Below are positions 9,013 to 18,330 of a DNA stretch of 64,000 bases, in pieces. The position numbers were made by a program, and so were the translations under genes. Every line of letters starts with the position of its first letter. Position 1 is the stretch's first letter. The notes under the pieces were generated by a model that worked only from the letters and a program-made list of their open reading frames with translations, ran no database searches and was not told where the DNA came from. Source of the stretch: Collinsella aerofaciens (GTDB lineage: Bacteria > Actinomycetota > Coriobacteriia > Coriobacteriales > Coriobacteriaceae); the NCBI RefSeq assembly GCF_028206795.1, contig NZ_JAQLFJ010000006.1, positions 123,116 through 187,115 on the forward strand, read 5' to 3'.

Positions 9013-11067
9013 ATGGCTATGCAAAAAGACATGATGGGCCGCGCGGTCCGCGACTCGTTTGCCAAGTTGGATCCTCGCGTCCAGATTCAAAACCCGGTCA
9101 TGTTCCTGGTGTGGCTTTCCGCCGTCATGACCTCCGTCCTGGCCGTCGCTTCCATCTTCGGTGTGCAGGACGCGGGTGTGCCCACTTACTATGTGGTCGC
9201 CATCGCGGTCATCCTGTGGCTCACCGACCTGTTCTCGAACTTCGCTGAGGCGCTTGCCGAGGGCCGCGGTAAGGCCCAGGCCGATTCCCTGCGTGCGGCC
9301 AAGAAGGATGTCGAGGCCCATCGCATCGAGTCCGTTGAGGACAAGGAGCACTTCACCGTCGTTCCCGGCACCGAGCTCACGCGCGGCGACCTGGTGATCG
9401 TACGCGCCGGCGAGCAGATTCCGGGAGACGGCGATGTCATCGAGGGTGCCGCCTCGGTTGATGAGTCGGCCATCACCGGCGAGTCTGCACCCGTGGTTCG
9501 CGAGGCTGGCGGCGACCGCTCTGCCGTTACCGGTGGTACCACGGTGCTGTCCGACTGGATCATCGTCAAGATCTCCAGCGAGCCCGGCCAGAGCTTCCTG
9601 GACAAGATGATCGCGATGGTCGAGGGTGCCGCGCGTAAGAAGACCCCTAACGAGATTGCTCTGGAGATCTTCCTGGTGGCCCTCTCCATCGTCTTTATCC
9701 TGGTCACGTTGGCCCTGTATTGTTACTCCTGCTTCTCGTCCGGTCTTAACGACATGGTCAACCCCACGGCCGTGACCACGCTCGTGGCGCTGCTCGTGTG
9801 CCTGGCTCCCACTACCATCGGCGCCCTTCTGTCCGCCATCGGCATCGCCGGCATGAGCCGTCTGAACGAGGCCAACGTGCTGGCCATGTCCGGCCGCGCC
9901 ATCGAGGCCGCCGGCGACGTCGACATCCTCATGCTCGACAAGACCGGCACCATCACCCTGGGTAACCGCCAAGCCGCCGAGTTCATCCCGGTCGACGGCG
10001 TCGATCCCGCGGAGCTGGCCGATGCCGCCCAGCTTTCCTCGCTGGCCGACGAGACCCCCGAGGGCCGTTCCATCGTCGTGCTCGCCAAGGAGCAGTTTGG
10101 GCTGCGCGGCCGCACACTCGAGGATAAGGGCATGGAGTTCATCCCGTTCACCGCGGCAACGCGTATGTCCGGCGTGAACTACGAGGGCAATGAGATCCGC
10201 AAGGGCGCTGCCGATTCCGTGCGCACCTATGTGGAGGCAGCCGGCGGCGTGTTCTCCCAGGAGTGCGACGACGTCGTCGAGCGCATCGCCAAGGCCGGCG
10301 GCACCCCGCTGGTCGTGACCAAGAACTGCCGCGTGCTGGGCGTTGTGTACCTCAAGGACATCATCAAGTCCGGCGTTAAGGAGAAGTTCGCCGACCTGCG
10401 CAAGATGGGCATCAAGACCATCATGGTGACGGGCGACAACCCGCTCACCGCCGCGGCAATCGCCGCCGAGGCCGGCGTTGACGACTTTCTGGCCGAGGCC
10501 ACCCCTGAAGGCAAGCTCGAGAAGATCCGCGAGTTCCAGCGTGAGGGCCACCTGGTCGCCATGACCGGCGACGGCACCAACGACGCGCCCGCTCTGGCCC
10601 AGGCCGACGTCGCCGTGGCCATGAACACGGGCACCCAGGCTGCCAAGGAGGCCGGCAACATGGTCGACCTCGACTCCAGCCCCACCAAGCTCATCGAGGT
10701 CGTGCGTATTGGCAAGCAGCTGCTCATGACCCGCGGTTCGCTCACGACCTTCTCGGTGGCCAACGACGTGGCGAAGTACTTCGCTATCATCCCGGCCCTG
10801 TTCTCGCCGATCTACCCGGGCCTTGGCGCGCTCAACATCCTCGGTCTGGCAAGCCCGCTGTCCGCGGTTCTTTCGGCCATCATCTATAACGCGCTCGTTA
10901 TCGTCGCGCTGATCCCGGCCGCGCTGAAGGGCGTTAAGTATCGCGAGGTCCCGTCCGGACAGCTGCTGACCCACAACCTGCTCGTGTGGGGTCTGGGCGG
11001 CATCGTTGCCCCGTTCGTATTCATCAAGCTCATCGACATGCTGCTCGCGTTATGCGGCATTATGTAA
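9013..11067 (+). CDS. kdpB: KdpB, catalytic P-type ATPase subunit
   Basis: A 684-residue P-type ATPase. DKTGT starts at Asp309, the TGES actuator loop lies at ITGES, and TGDGTNDAP marks the hinge. It hydrolyses ATP to drive K+ through KdpA. I chose the ATG at 9013, about 10 bases after AAGGAGGG; a frame starting at 8989 overlaps the end of kdpA and lacks a ribosome site. It is followed closely by kdpC. Confidence 0.96.
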   Translation: MAMQKDMMGRAVRDSFAKLDPRVQIQNPVMFLVWLSAVMTSVLAVASIFGVQDAGVPTYYVVAIAVILWLTDLFSNFAEALAEGRGKAQADSLRAAKKDVEAHRIESVEDKEHFTVVPGTELTRGDLVIVRAGEQIPGDGDVIEGAASVDESAITGESAPVVREAGGDRSAVTGGTTVLSDWIIVKISSEPGQSFLDKMIAMVEGAARKKTPNEIALEIFLVALSIVFILVTLALYCYSCFSSGLNDMVNPTAVTTLVALLVCLAPTTIGALLSAIGIAGMSRLNEANVLAMSGRAIEAAGDVDILMLDKTGTITLGNRQAAEFIPVDGVDPAELADAAQLSSLADETPEGRSIVVLAKEQFGLRGRTLEDKGMEFIPFTAATRMSGVNYEGNEIRKGAADSVRTYVEAAGGVFSQECDDVVERIAKAGGTPLVVTKNCRVLGVVYLKDIIKSGVKEKFADLRKMGIKTIMVTGDNPLTAAAIAAEAGVDDFLAEATPEGKLEKIREFQREGHLVAMTGDGTNDAPALAQADVAVAMNTGTQAAKEAGNMVDLDSSPTKLIEVVRIGKQLLMTRGSLTTFSVANDVAKYFAIIPALFSPIYPGLGALNILGLASPLSAVLSAIIYNALVIVALIPAALKGVKYREVPSGQLLTHNLLVWGLGGIVAPFVFIKLIDMLLALCGIM

Positions 11068-11079
11068 GTGGAGGTTTGT

Positions 11080-11670
11080 ATGTTCAAAGGTGTTACATCG
11101 CGCGCACTGGGCGTGTTCGCGCTGTTTACCGTTGTCTGCGGCCTGGGCTATACGCTCGTCGTGACCGGCATCGCCCAGGTTGCGTTCCCGTATCAGGCGA
11201 ACGGTTCGCTCATTACGGTCGACGGCAAGGTTGTGGGTTCCGAACTCATCGGCCAGAACTTTGATGACGAAGCCCACATGTGGGGTCGTATCCAGAACGT
11301 GTCAATTGTCGAAGGCGAAGACGGCGAGCTCATGGCGTATGGTGTCCCGTCCAACCTGTCCCCGGCGAGTGAGGAGTATCGGCAGCTGATAGATGCGCGC
11401 GTGAAGAAGATCCGCGCCGCCAACCCCGATGCCGATATGGACGCCGTGCCCGTCGATCTGGTGACGTGTTCGGGGTCCGGTCTCGACCCGGAGATCTCTC
11501 CGGATGCCGCCGAGTACCAGGTTCCGCGCCTTGCCAAGGCCACGGGCAAAAGTGAGGACGAGGTGCGCGACATCATCGCCGCGTGCACCAAGGGCCGTTT
11601 CCTCGGCGTGTTCGGCGAGCCCACGGTCAACGTGCTCAAGGTGAACCTTATGCTGGACGGCGCGCTGTAG
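11080..11670 (+). CDS. kdpC: KdpC, potassium pump assembly subunit
   Basis: A 196-residue protein with one N-terminal membrane helix and an extracytoplasmic domain, containing GSELIGQNF and the SGSGLDPEISPDAA stretch typical of KdpC. It is the structural subunit of KdpFABC. The ATG at 11080 follows GTGGAGG; an in-frame GTG at 11068 abutting the kdpB stop is less likely because it would lie within the ribosome-site region. Last gene of the operon. Confidence 0.95.
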   Translation: MFKGVTSRALGVFALFTVVCGLGYTLVVTGIAQVAFPYQANGSLITVDGKVVGSELIGQNFDDEAHMWGRIQNVSIVEGEDGELMAYGVPSNLSPASEEYRQLIDARVKKIRAANPDADMDAVPVDLVTCSGSGLDPEISPDAAEYQVPRLAKATGKSEDEVRDIIAACTKGRFLGVFGEPTVNVLKVNLMLDGAL

Positions 11671-11731
11671 GTGAGGAAGTGGCGGATGAGGGCATGACTG
11701 ACTATCTGAGCCCTCAATTCCACCCCGCCCA

Positions 11732-11803
11732 TCAGTTGCGGTGAAATACGGACTGTTTTGCCTGTCAAAAGCTTCATCTACTCCGTATTCCACCGCAACT
11801 TTT
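11732..11803. repeat. kdp-flanking hairpin repeat, copy 2
   Basis: Same structure as copy 1 at 3324-3395: arms 11732-11750 and 11780-11798, a 29-base loop identical at 26 of 29 positions, then TTTTT. It lies downstream of kdpC and would serve as its terminator. Homology extends about 15 bases upstream of the stem. Confidence 0.85.
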
Positions 11804-11918
11804 TTATGAGGGTCGGGATTGAAGGTGGGGAGTGCGAGCGAGTGCGAATGCGGCGGTTACTGATACGATAGGTACGTTAGCAACTGCCGCCGAGCGGCTC
11901 AAACGAAAGGAACCCTGT

Positions 11919-13868
11919 ATGGAGTCCTCCGCCTATCCAATGCTCTTTAGCCCGATCAAGGTCGGTACGACCGAGGTCAAGAACCGCGTCTTTATGCCGC
12001 CGGTGTCCACCAACCTGGCCGATCATGGCTATGTGACCGACGACTTGGTCGATCATTACCGTGCCCGCGCCAAGGGCGGCGTGGGCCTGATCATCACCGA
12101 GGTCGTGACGGTCGAGCCCACCTATACCTATCTGCCGGGTGACATGTGCTGCTACGACGACACATTTATCCCCGGCTGGGAAAAGCTCGCCGCGGCCGTC
12201 CACGAGTATGGCTGCAAGATCATGCCGCAGCTCTTCCACCCCGCCTACATGGCCTTTAACATTCCGGGCACGCCGCGCTTGATCGCTCCGTCCTTTGTGG
12301 GCCCGTCCTATGCCCGCGAGGCGCCGCGCCCCATTACGGTCGACGAGATCCACGAGCTCACACATCAGTTTGGCGATGCCGCTGTGCGCATGCAGAAGGC
12401 TGGCGTCGATGGCGTCGAGGTCCATGCGGCGCACGCTCACGGCATGCTTGGCGGCTTTTTGACCCCGCTCTACAACAAGCGCACCGACGAGTACGGTGGC
12501 TCGCTCGACGCCCGCATGCGCTTCCTGCTCGAGGTCATCGCCGAGATTCGCGAGCGCTGCGGCAAGGACTTCATCATCGACGTCCGTATTTCGGGCGACG
12601 AGTACACCGACGGCGGCCTGACCCTCAACGACATGATCTACGTCTCGCGTCGCCTGGAGAAGGCCGGCGTCGACATGATTCACGTGTCGGGCGGCACCAC
12701 CATCAAGCGCGGCTCTGCGATTCCCGCCGCCGGCACGCAGCAGGCCTCGCACGCCGCCTGCTCGCGCGAGATCAAAAAGCACGTCAACATTCCCGTCGCC
12801 ACCGTCGGACGCATCAACGAGGCCTGGATTGCCGAGGAGCTAATTGAGGACGGCGCTGCCGACATCTGCATGATGGGCCGTGCCAATCTGTGCGATGCCG
12901 AGTTCTGCAACAAGGCTGCTGCCGGTAACGCCGACGACATCCGCCCCTGCATCGGTTGCCTGCGCTGCCTGAACGGCATCATGTTTGGCAAGCGCATCTC
13001 CTGCACCGTCAACCCGGACGTGGAGCGCGACGAGGCTGGCTACGAGCCTGCCGCCGAGGCAAAGAACGTGCTCGTTGTGGGTGCTGGTCCTGCGGGTATG
13101 GAGGCAGCCTACATTGCCGCCAAGCGCGGTCATAACGTGGTGCTCGTGGATAAACAGGACGAACCGGGTGGCGAGATGCGCATCGCAGCCGTGCCGCCGG
13201 CAAAGCAGGAGCTCACCCGCGTGATCAAGTATCAGTACCGTCGCCTGGCCGAGGCCGGCGTCACGTGCGTCTTTGGCACCGAGCTCTCGGCCGAGAACAT
13301 TCAGCGCGACTACGCGGGCTACGAGGTTGTCCTGGCTTATGGCGCCGAGCCCATCGCTCCGGCCTTCATGCAGGGCTTTAAGCAGGTTATGACGGCCGAC
13401 GACCTGCTGGGCGGCAAGGCTTTCCCGGGTAAGAAGATCGTCATTGTGGGCGGCGGTACCGTTGGCTGCGAGACGGCCGATTACCTGGCCCCGCTGGTAA
13501 ACGACCTGTCGCCGGCCAATCGCGATGTCACCGTCATCGAGATGACCAAGACGCTCGCCGCCAACGAGGGCGGCGCCGGTCGTGCGGTGCTTATCACGCG
13601 CATGCTCTCCAAGGGTGTCCACGTGCTGACCGAGGCCAAGGTGACCGAGATTACCGAGGACACTATCAGCTACGAGAAGGACGGTGAGATTCACACCATC
13701 GCCGATGCCGATACGCTGGTGCTTGCCATGGGCTACCGCCCCAATACCAAGCTGGCCGATGACCTTGCCGCTGCCGGCGTTGCCATCCACGTGCTGGGCG
13801 ATGCCCAGAAGTGCGGAAACATCCGCGACGCCATTGGCGACGGCTACAAGATTGCCTGCGAGCTCTAA
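11919..13868 (+). CDS. NADH:flavin oxidoreductase / enoate-reductase-like flavoprotein
   Basis: A 649-residue multidomain flavoenzyme. Residues about 1-340 are an Old Yellow Enzyme FMN barrel. A 4Fe-4S cluster motif follows, with Cys344, Cys347, Cys350 and Cys362. Then come an FAD fold (VVGAGPAGMEAAY, near 385) and an NAD(P) fold (IVGGGTVGCETADY, near 507). This is the layout of 2,4-dienoyl-CoA reductase, 2-enoate reductase and the bile-acid enzymes BaiCD/BaiH. The substrate cannot be read from sequence. The ATG follows GAAAGG. A GntR regulator lies just downstream on the same strand and may control it. Confidence 0.9.
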   Translation: MESSAYPMLFSPIKVGTTEVKNRVFMPPVSTNLADHGYVTDDLVDHYRARAKGGVGLIITEVVTVEPTYTYLPGDMCCYDDTFIPGWEKLAAAVHEYGCKIMPQLFHPAYMAFNIPGTPRLIAPSFVGPSYAREAPRPITVDEIHELTHQFGDAAVRMQKAGVDGVEVHAAHAHGMLGGFLTPLYNKRTDEYGGSLDARMRFLLEVIAEIRERCGKDFIIDVRISGDEYTDGGLTLNDMIYVSRRLEKAGVDMIHVSGGTTIKRGSAIPAAGTQQASHAACSREIKKHVNIPVATVGRINEAWIAEELIEDGAADICMMGRANLCDAEFCNKAAAGNADDIRPCIGCLRCLNGIMFGKRISCTVNPDVERDEAGYEPAAEAKNVLVVGAGPAGMEAAYIAAKRGHNVVLVDKQDEPGGEMRIAAVPPAKQELTRVIKYQYRRLAEAGVTCVFGTELSAENIQRDYAGYEVVLAYGAEPIAPAFMQGFKQVMTADDLLGGKAFPGKKIVIVGGGTVGCETADYLAPLVNDLSPANRDVTVIEMTKTLAANEGGAGRAVLITRMLSKGVHVLTEAKVTEITEDTISYEKDGEIHTIADADTLVLAMGYRPNTKLADDLAAAGVAIHVLGDAQKCGNIRDAIGDGYKIACEL

Positions 13869-13920
13869 TCAATCCCTTGGCGCATGAGGAGGGGCGTCTC
13901 TGCGCCATCCGATAGCAAAA

Positions 13921-13956
13921 CAGCGGTGGTGTCCCGGGTTTCGGGATGCCGCCGCT
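13921..13956 (+). terminator. hairpin after the flavoprotein gene
   Basis: AGCGGTGGTGTCCCG pairs with CGGGATGCCGCCGCT across a short loop, followed by a weak T-rich tail. Likely terminator. Confidence 0.6.
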
Positions 13957-14073
13957 TGCTCTTGTGATCCTGGCGACGCGAGCGCACCCCATTTCACCTC
14001 AGCTGAAGGAATGGGGGATGCGATAGTATTACGGGTGATATTCGACAAACCGTGGGCTTCATCCGAGGGCTTT

Positions 14074-14766
14074 ATGGAACAACACCAGCATTATCAGAGC
14101 CTGCAAGACCAGGCATACAACGCACTGCGCTCCAAGATCATCTATGCTGAGCTCAGGCCCGGCACGCGCCTTTCGGCGATTGGTCTGGAAAAGGAGACGG
14201 GGATCGGGCGCACGCCCATTCGCGAGTCCTTTGTGCGCCTGCGCGAGCAAGAGCTGGTGGAAACGCGTCCCAAGAGCGGCACCTACGTCTCTAAGATCAG
14301 CATGGAACACGCCGAGAATGCCTGTTTCTTGCGCGAGAAACTCGAGAGAAGCGTGCTTATTAAATGCTGCTCTGCCGCCACGCCCGAGCAAAAGCATCGG
14401 CTCGAGCAGATTCTTGCCGAGTCCGAGTCGCTCGACCATAGCGAGACGCGTCGCTTTTTCGATCTGGACAACCTGTTTCATGAGACGTGTTTTGAGATTG
14501 CCGGTCGTCACATGCTGTGGAATTGGATGAAGAGCGTCAACACGCATTTTGAGCGATACAACTGGTTGCGTATGGTGTCGCAGGACCTGGATTGGGAGCC
14601 GATTCGTCGGCAGCATCGCCGGATTCTCGAGGCCATTAAGAGGGGCGATACCGACACGGCGAGCTATCTGGCAGAGACGCACTTGCACCTGATGCCCGAG
14701 GAGCAGGGCCCGGTTATCGCCTTGCATCCCGACTACTTTGAGCTGTCCAAAGACTCGTCTATCTAG
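14074..14766 (+). CDS. GntR-family regulator, FadR/FCD type
   Basis: A 230-residue transcription factor. The N-terminal winged helix carries RPGTRLSAIGLEKETGIGRTP; the C-terminal all-helical FCD domain keeps the metal-ligand pattern DNLFH, HRRI and THLH. FCD regulators usually sense small carboxylates. I prefer the ATG at 14074 (GAGGG upstream) over an in-frame ATG at 14011. It follows the flavoprotein gene on the same strand after a terminator-like hairpin, so a regulatory link is plausible but unproven. Confidence 0.85.
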   Translation: MEQHQHYQSLQDQAYNALRSKIIYAELRPGTRLSAIGLEKETGIGRTPIRESFVRLREQELVETRPKSGTYVSKISMEHAENACFLREKLERSVLIKCCSAATPEQKHRLEQILAESESLDHSETRRFFDLDNLFHETCFEIAGRHMLWNWMKSVNTHFERYNWLRMVSQDLDWEPIRRQHRRILEAIKRGDTDTASYLAETHLHLMPEEQGPVIALHPDYFELSKDSSI

Positions 14767-14890
14767 CCCATCACTGCATCTGCTCGAGACGCAAAAACGA
14801 TGCTGCTCACCCACAGCGTTTTGCAACTGAGAATTTTAAAAAATGCCTAAAATGGCTCAGACTGCCGACAATTGGGAAACGGGGTGCGCT

Positions 14891-15913
14891 ATGGCGCAGA
14901 TGAGAATCAAGGACATTGCCGCCGAGGCGGGCGTGAGCCCGGCCACGGTCTCGCGCTATCTCAACAACCGCCCCGGGCAGATGACCGAGGAAACCCATGC
15001 TCGCATCGCGGCAGTTATCGAGCGCACCGGCTATCGTCCACGTGCCGCCGCGCGCAATCTGCGCAGCTCGCGTACCAACCTCATCGGCGTGATCTTGGCC
15101 GACATTGCTAACCCGTTCTCCAGCGCCATGCTCGAAGGGCTTTCCGCCAGCGCCGCCGCGCGCGGCTGCTCGCTCATGACGGCCATTAGCGGCAACGACC
15201 CCGCCAAGGAGGCAGAGTCGCTCACCAGACTTATCGATGCCGGTGTGGACGGCCTGGTCGTCAATACCTGCGGAGGCAACGACAAGGCGATCGCCGAGGC
15301 TGCGGGACGCCTGCCCGTCGTGCTGCTCGACCGCGATGTTGCCGACGGCGGTGTCGATCTGGTGACCTCTAACAACCGTGAGCTGGTCGCCGGCCTGGTA
15401 GACGCCTTGGCCTCTGCGGGCAGCGAGCGCCTGTGCCTGCTCACCGAGGCAAGCGACGACAGCCCCGTGCGTCGCGAACGCGCCGAGGCGTTTGCCGACG
15501 AGCTCTCGCGCCGCGGCCTGGCCGGCGAGGTCGTCACCTTGGCGGACGGTGGTGTCGAGGGTGTCAGTCGCCTGGACGAGACCATCCGCGGCTATGCGGG
15601 TAAAAAGCTCGGCCTCATTGCCGTCAACGGCTTGGTTTTCCTGCGCCTGACCGAGGCGCTGGCCCAGCTGGGGCCCTCGTTGCCGGCGGGTCTCAAGATC
15701 GCAACGTTTGACGATTACCCCTGGAACCACGTGCTCTTTGGCGGTGTGACCACGGCCGCGCAGGACACCCTCACCATTGCCGAGCGCGTAGTCGAGCGCC
15801 TGTCCGAGCGCATCGACGTCGTTACCACTACGGTGGGCGATGCCGCAAAGCTCGCTCCCAAACGCATCGAGGTCCCCGGCCACATCGAGCACCGCGCTTC
15901 GACCTCGCGCTAA
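14891..15913 (+). CDS. LacI-family transcriptional regulator
   Basis: A 340-residue repressor with the LacI helix-turn-helix at the start (IKDIAAEAGVSPATVSRYLN) and a periplasmic-binding-protein-like effector domain (IGVILADIANPFSS, then VLLDRDV). Such proteins usually bind sugars. No sugar-utilisation gene is adjacent, so the target is probably elsewhere. Possible starts are ATG 14891 or ATG 14900; both keep the DNA-binding domain. It is transcribed in the same direction as the GntR gene but separated by about 120 bases. Confidence 0.87.
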   Translation: MAQMRIKDIAAEAGVSPATVSRYLNNRPGQMTEETHARIAAVIERTGYRPRAAARNLRSSRTNLIGVILADIANPFSSAMLEGLSASAAARGCSLMTAISGNDPAKEAESLTRLIDAGVDGLVVNTCGGNDKAIAEAAGRLPVVLLDRDVADGGVDLVTSNNRELVAGLVDALASAGSERLCLLTEASDDSPVRRERAEAFADELSRRGLAGEVVTLADGGVEGVSRLDETIRGYAGKKLGLIAVNGLVFLRLTEALAQLGPSLPAGLKIATFDDYPWNHVLFGGVTTAAQDTLTIAERVVERLSERIDVVTTTVGDAAKLAPKRIEVPGHIEHRASTSR

Positions 15914-15955
15914 TCTGTGTGATAATATATAGACAATGTCATACAGGAGGTACCC

Positions 15956-16450
15956 ATGGCTGCGTCTGTGCTGAGTGTGCGAGTGGACTCGTCAATTAAA
16001 GATTCATTTGCCGAGCTGTGCGAAGAACTTGGCATGACTTCGTCTGTTGCGGTCAATATGTTTATGAGACAGATGCTGCGCGAGCGCTCGCTGCCGTTTG
16101 TTCCTTCACTCGGTAAAAGCTCTGCGAGCGAAAGCGCTGCGGCGGGCATTTTGGATACTGCTCAGATTGAGTCAGCCGTCCGTGAGGCGGCCAGCCCGAT
16201 TCCCGCCATCAAAACCGTGATTCTATTTGGCTCGTATGCCCGTGGCGAAGCGCGTGCCGATAGCGATATCGACTTACGTCTCGAAGTCGATCGCGATCAG
16301 GGCTTTGGTCTTTTCGCGTTGTCGGCATTCGGCGAGGCGGTGCGCAAAGAAACTGGGAGGCAGGTTGACCTCGTCTCGAGCGACCATCTTGATGGCGATC
16401 TTGCCGCGGTAATCGAGCGCGAAGGAGTGATCCTTTATGATCGCGCGTAA
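15956..16450 (+). CDS. RelB/DinJ-like domain fused to MntA-type nucleotidyltransferase antitoxin
   Basis: A 164-residue protein in two parts. Residues 1-50 resemble RelB/DinJ ribbon-helix-helix antitoxins (SVRVDSSIKDSFAELCEELG, then VAVNMFMRQ). Residues about 75-164 are a minimal nucleotidyltransferase with the signature GS-x10-DxD (Gly92-Ser93, Asp104, Asp106). In HEPN/MNT systems this enzyme (MntA) AMPylates the HepT toxin. AGGAGG precedes the ATG and a GATAATATAT stretch may be the -10. It overlaps the HEPN gene by 14 bases. The added DNA-binding-like domain is unusual; autoregulation is inferred. Confidence 0.85.
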   Translation: MAASVLSVRVDSSIKDSFAELCEELGMTSSVAVNMFMRQMLRERSLPFVPSLGKSSASESAAAGILDTAQIESAVREAASPIPAIKTVILFGSYARGEARADSDIDLRLEVDRDQGFGLFALSAFGEAVRKETGRQVDLVSSDHLDGDLAAVIEREGVILYDRA

Positions 16451-16808
16451 GTCAGACTGTCTCCGCGCCCAAGAGGTCTTGGATGCCATCTCTGAAACGA
16501 ACGAGCGCATCAAGGCCTTTGGTATCACCGAGGACCAGTTTCTGCATGCAAATGACGTGCGGACGAGGGCGTTGGCGGACTCCCTTTTGATGTGTGCGCT
16601 TAGGGTGACGGAAGAAGCGGGCAAGTTGTCGGAACGCTCGCAGCGGCTTCATCCCGAAATTGAGTGGCGTGGAATTATCGGCATGAGAAATTACCTCGCG
16701 CATGATTACGGCAATGTCGACCGTTCGGTTGTTTGGGATGCAGTGACGATGGAGTTCCCGGCGCTGGAACGAGCCTGTAGGCAAATTGCCTCCGAATCTG
16801 AACGCTAG
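16437..16808 (+). CDS. HepT-like HEPN-domain toxin
   Basis: A 123-residue HEPN protein with the RX4HXY ribonuclease motif (Arg84, His89, Tyr91, in RNYLAHDY). In HepT/MntA modules the toxin is an RNase blocked when MntA adds AMP to that Tyr. The start ATG lies inside the end of the upstream MntA-like gene and follows GAAGGAG, indicating translational coupling. The order antitoxin-toxin and the motifs make the pairing convincing; activity is not shown by sequence. Confidence 0.88.
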   Translation: MIARKSDCLRAQEVLDAISETNERIKAFGITEDQFLHANDVRTRALADSLLMCALRVTEEAGKLSERSQRLHPEIEWRGIIGMRNYLAHDYGNVDRSVVWDAVTMEFPALERACRQIASESER

Positions 16809-16942
16809 CCGCTCATTCGCAACGGCCTCCGCGCCCACGTTTTTTGAGCGCTTGATACGCTTTAACCCTGCGGAAACATTTTTCTGCGATAGTATCTGCG
16901 ATATAGACCAGTCGAAACCCGCCCGAAAGAAAGGGGAGCGAC

Positions 16943-18280
16943 ATGAACCAGCAGAACATCGATTACGTACTCCGCTCCGTAGAGCAGCGTGACATCCGCT
17001 TTGTGCGTCTGTGGTTTGTCGACATTCTCGGCCGCCTCAAGAACTTTGCCATTAGCCCCGAGGACCTCGAAGTCGCTTTTGAGGAGGGTATTGGCTTTGA
17101 CGGCTCCGCTATCGAGGGCTTTGCCACGCCCGAGGAAGCCGACATGCTCGCATTCCCCGATGCTTCAACCTTCCAGATCCTGCCGTGGCGCCCGAGCCAC
17201 AACGGCGTCGCCCGCGTGTTCTGCGACGTGTGCACTCCCGATTGCAAGCCGTTTGCCGGCGACCCGCGCGACGCTCTGCGCCGCATGTTCCGCAAGGCCG
17301 AGAAGGCCGGCTATCTGCTCAACGTGGGCGCCGAGCTGGAGTATTACTACTTTCCCGACGAGCACACGCCCGAGCCGCTCGACAACGTGGGCTACTTCGA
17401 TCTTTCGGTGAGCGATGCCGCCCGCGACCTGCGTCGCAACACGGTCCTCACGCTCGAGAAGATGTCCGTGCCCGTGGAGTACACCTTCCACGCCGCCGGC
17501 CGCTCGCAGCACGGCATGAGCTTGCGTCACGCCGAGGCCCTGAGCATGTCCGACGCCGTCACCACGGCCAAGCTCATCATTAAGCAGCAGGCCTACGAGA
17601 GCGGTTGCCACGCTTCCTTTATGCCCAAGCCGTTGGCGGGCGAGGACGGCAGCGCCATGTTTTTGCATCAGTCGCTGTTCGACCACGACGGCAACAACGT
17701 CTTTTGGGGCGAGGACGACGAGAAGTACCACCTCTCCGAAATCGCCAAGCACTACATGGCCGGCATCTTAGCGCACGCGCGCGAGATCAGCGCCATCACC
17801 AACCCCACGGTCAACTCGTACAAGCGCATCACCACGGGTGGCGACTCCGTGCCGCAGTACGCCACGTGGGGCCTGCGCAACCGCGCGAGTATGGTCCGCA
17901 TCCCGGTCTACAAGCCCGGCAAGCCGCTGTCCACGCGCATCGAGCTGCGCAGTCCCGACCCCATGGCCAACCCGTATCTGGTCAACGCCGTCACGCTGGC
18001 GGCTGGTCTGGACGGCATCGAGCGCAAGCTGGAACTCCCGCCCGAGGCCACGGCCGAGACGCTCAAGCTTACCGACCGTCAGATGGTCGAGGCCGGCTAC
18101 GCGCCGCTGCCTCGCTCGCTCAAAGAGGCGCTCGACGTGTTTGAGGACTCGCAGTTTATGAAGGATGCTCTCGGCGAGCACATCCACAGCTTCTTCCTCA
18201 AAAAGAAGCGCGACGAGTGGCATAAGTTTGAGTCTACGATCACCGAGTGGGAGATCAAGCACTACCTGGCGAACTCCTAA
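16943..18280 (+). CDS. glnA: glutamine synthetase, type I
   Basis: A 445-residue GSI enzyme (glutamate + NH3 + ATP to glutamine). Recognisable blocks are IGFDGSAIEGF, GAELEYYYF, the HAAGRSQHGMSL stretch, the ATP-binding SFMPKPLAGEDGSAMFLHQS and NRASMVRIPVY. The length fits the I-alpha group, which is usually regulated by feedback and transcription rather than adenylylation. The ATG follows AAGAAAGGGGAG. A GlnR-like regulator starts 50 bases downstream, probably in the same operon. Confidence 0.95.
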   Translation: MNQQNIDYVLRSVEQRDIRFVRLWFVDILGRLKNFAISPEDLEVAFEEGIGFDGSAIEGFATPEEADMLAFPDASTFQILPWRPSHNGVARVFCDVCTPDCKPFAGDPRDALRRMFRKAEKAGYLLNVGAELEYYYFPDEHTPEPLDNVGYFDLSVSDAARDLRRNTVLTLEKMSVPVEYTFHAAGRSQHGMSLRHAEALSMSDAVTTAKLIIKQQAYESGCHASFMPKPLAGEDGSAMFLHQSLFDHDGNNVFWGEDDEKYHLSEIAKHYMAGILAHAREISAITNPTVNSYKRITTGGDSVPQYATWGLRNRASMVRIPVYKPGKPLSTRIELRSPDPMANPYLVNAVTLAAGLDGIERKLELPPEATAETLKLTDRQMVEAGYAPLPRSLKEALDVFEDSQFMKDALGEHIHSFFLKKKRDEWHKFESTITEWEIKHYLANS

Positions 18281-18330
18281 TCGCGCTGGCTTGTTCCAGT
18301 ACGATTGAGCTCATTTCTTTGGAGGCCGAT

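Noticed and set aside
8911..10974. 687-codon minus-strand frame over kdpB
   Set aside because: It is an antisense shadow caused by GC-rich codon bias; kdpB on the plus strand is certain.
14011..14073. Longer N-terminus for the GntR regulator
   Set aside because: The extra 21 residues do not resemble the family and the internal ATG has a better ribosome site.
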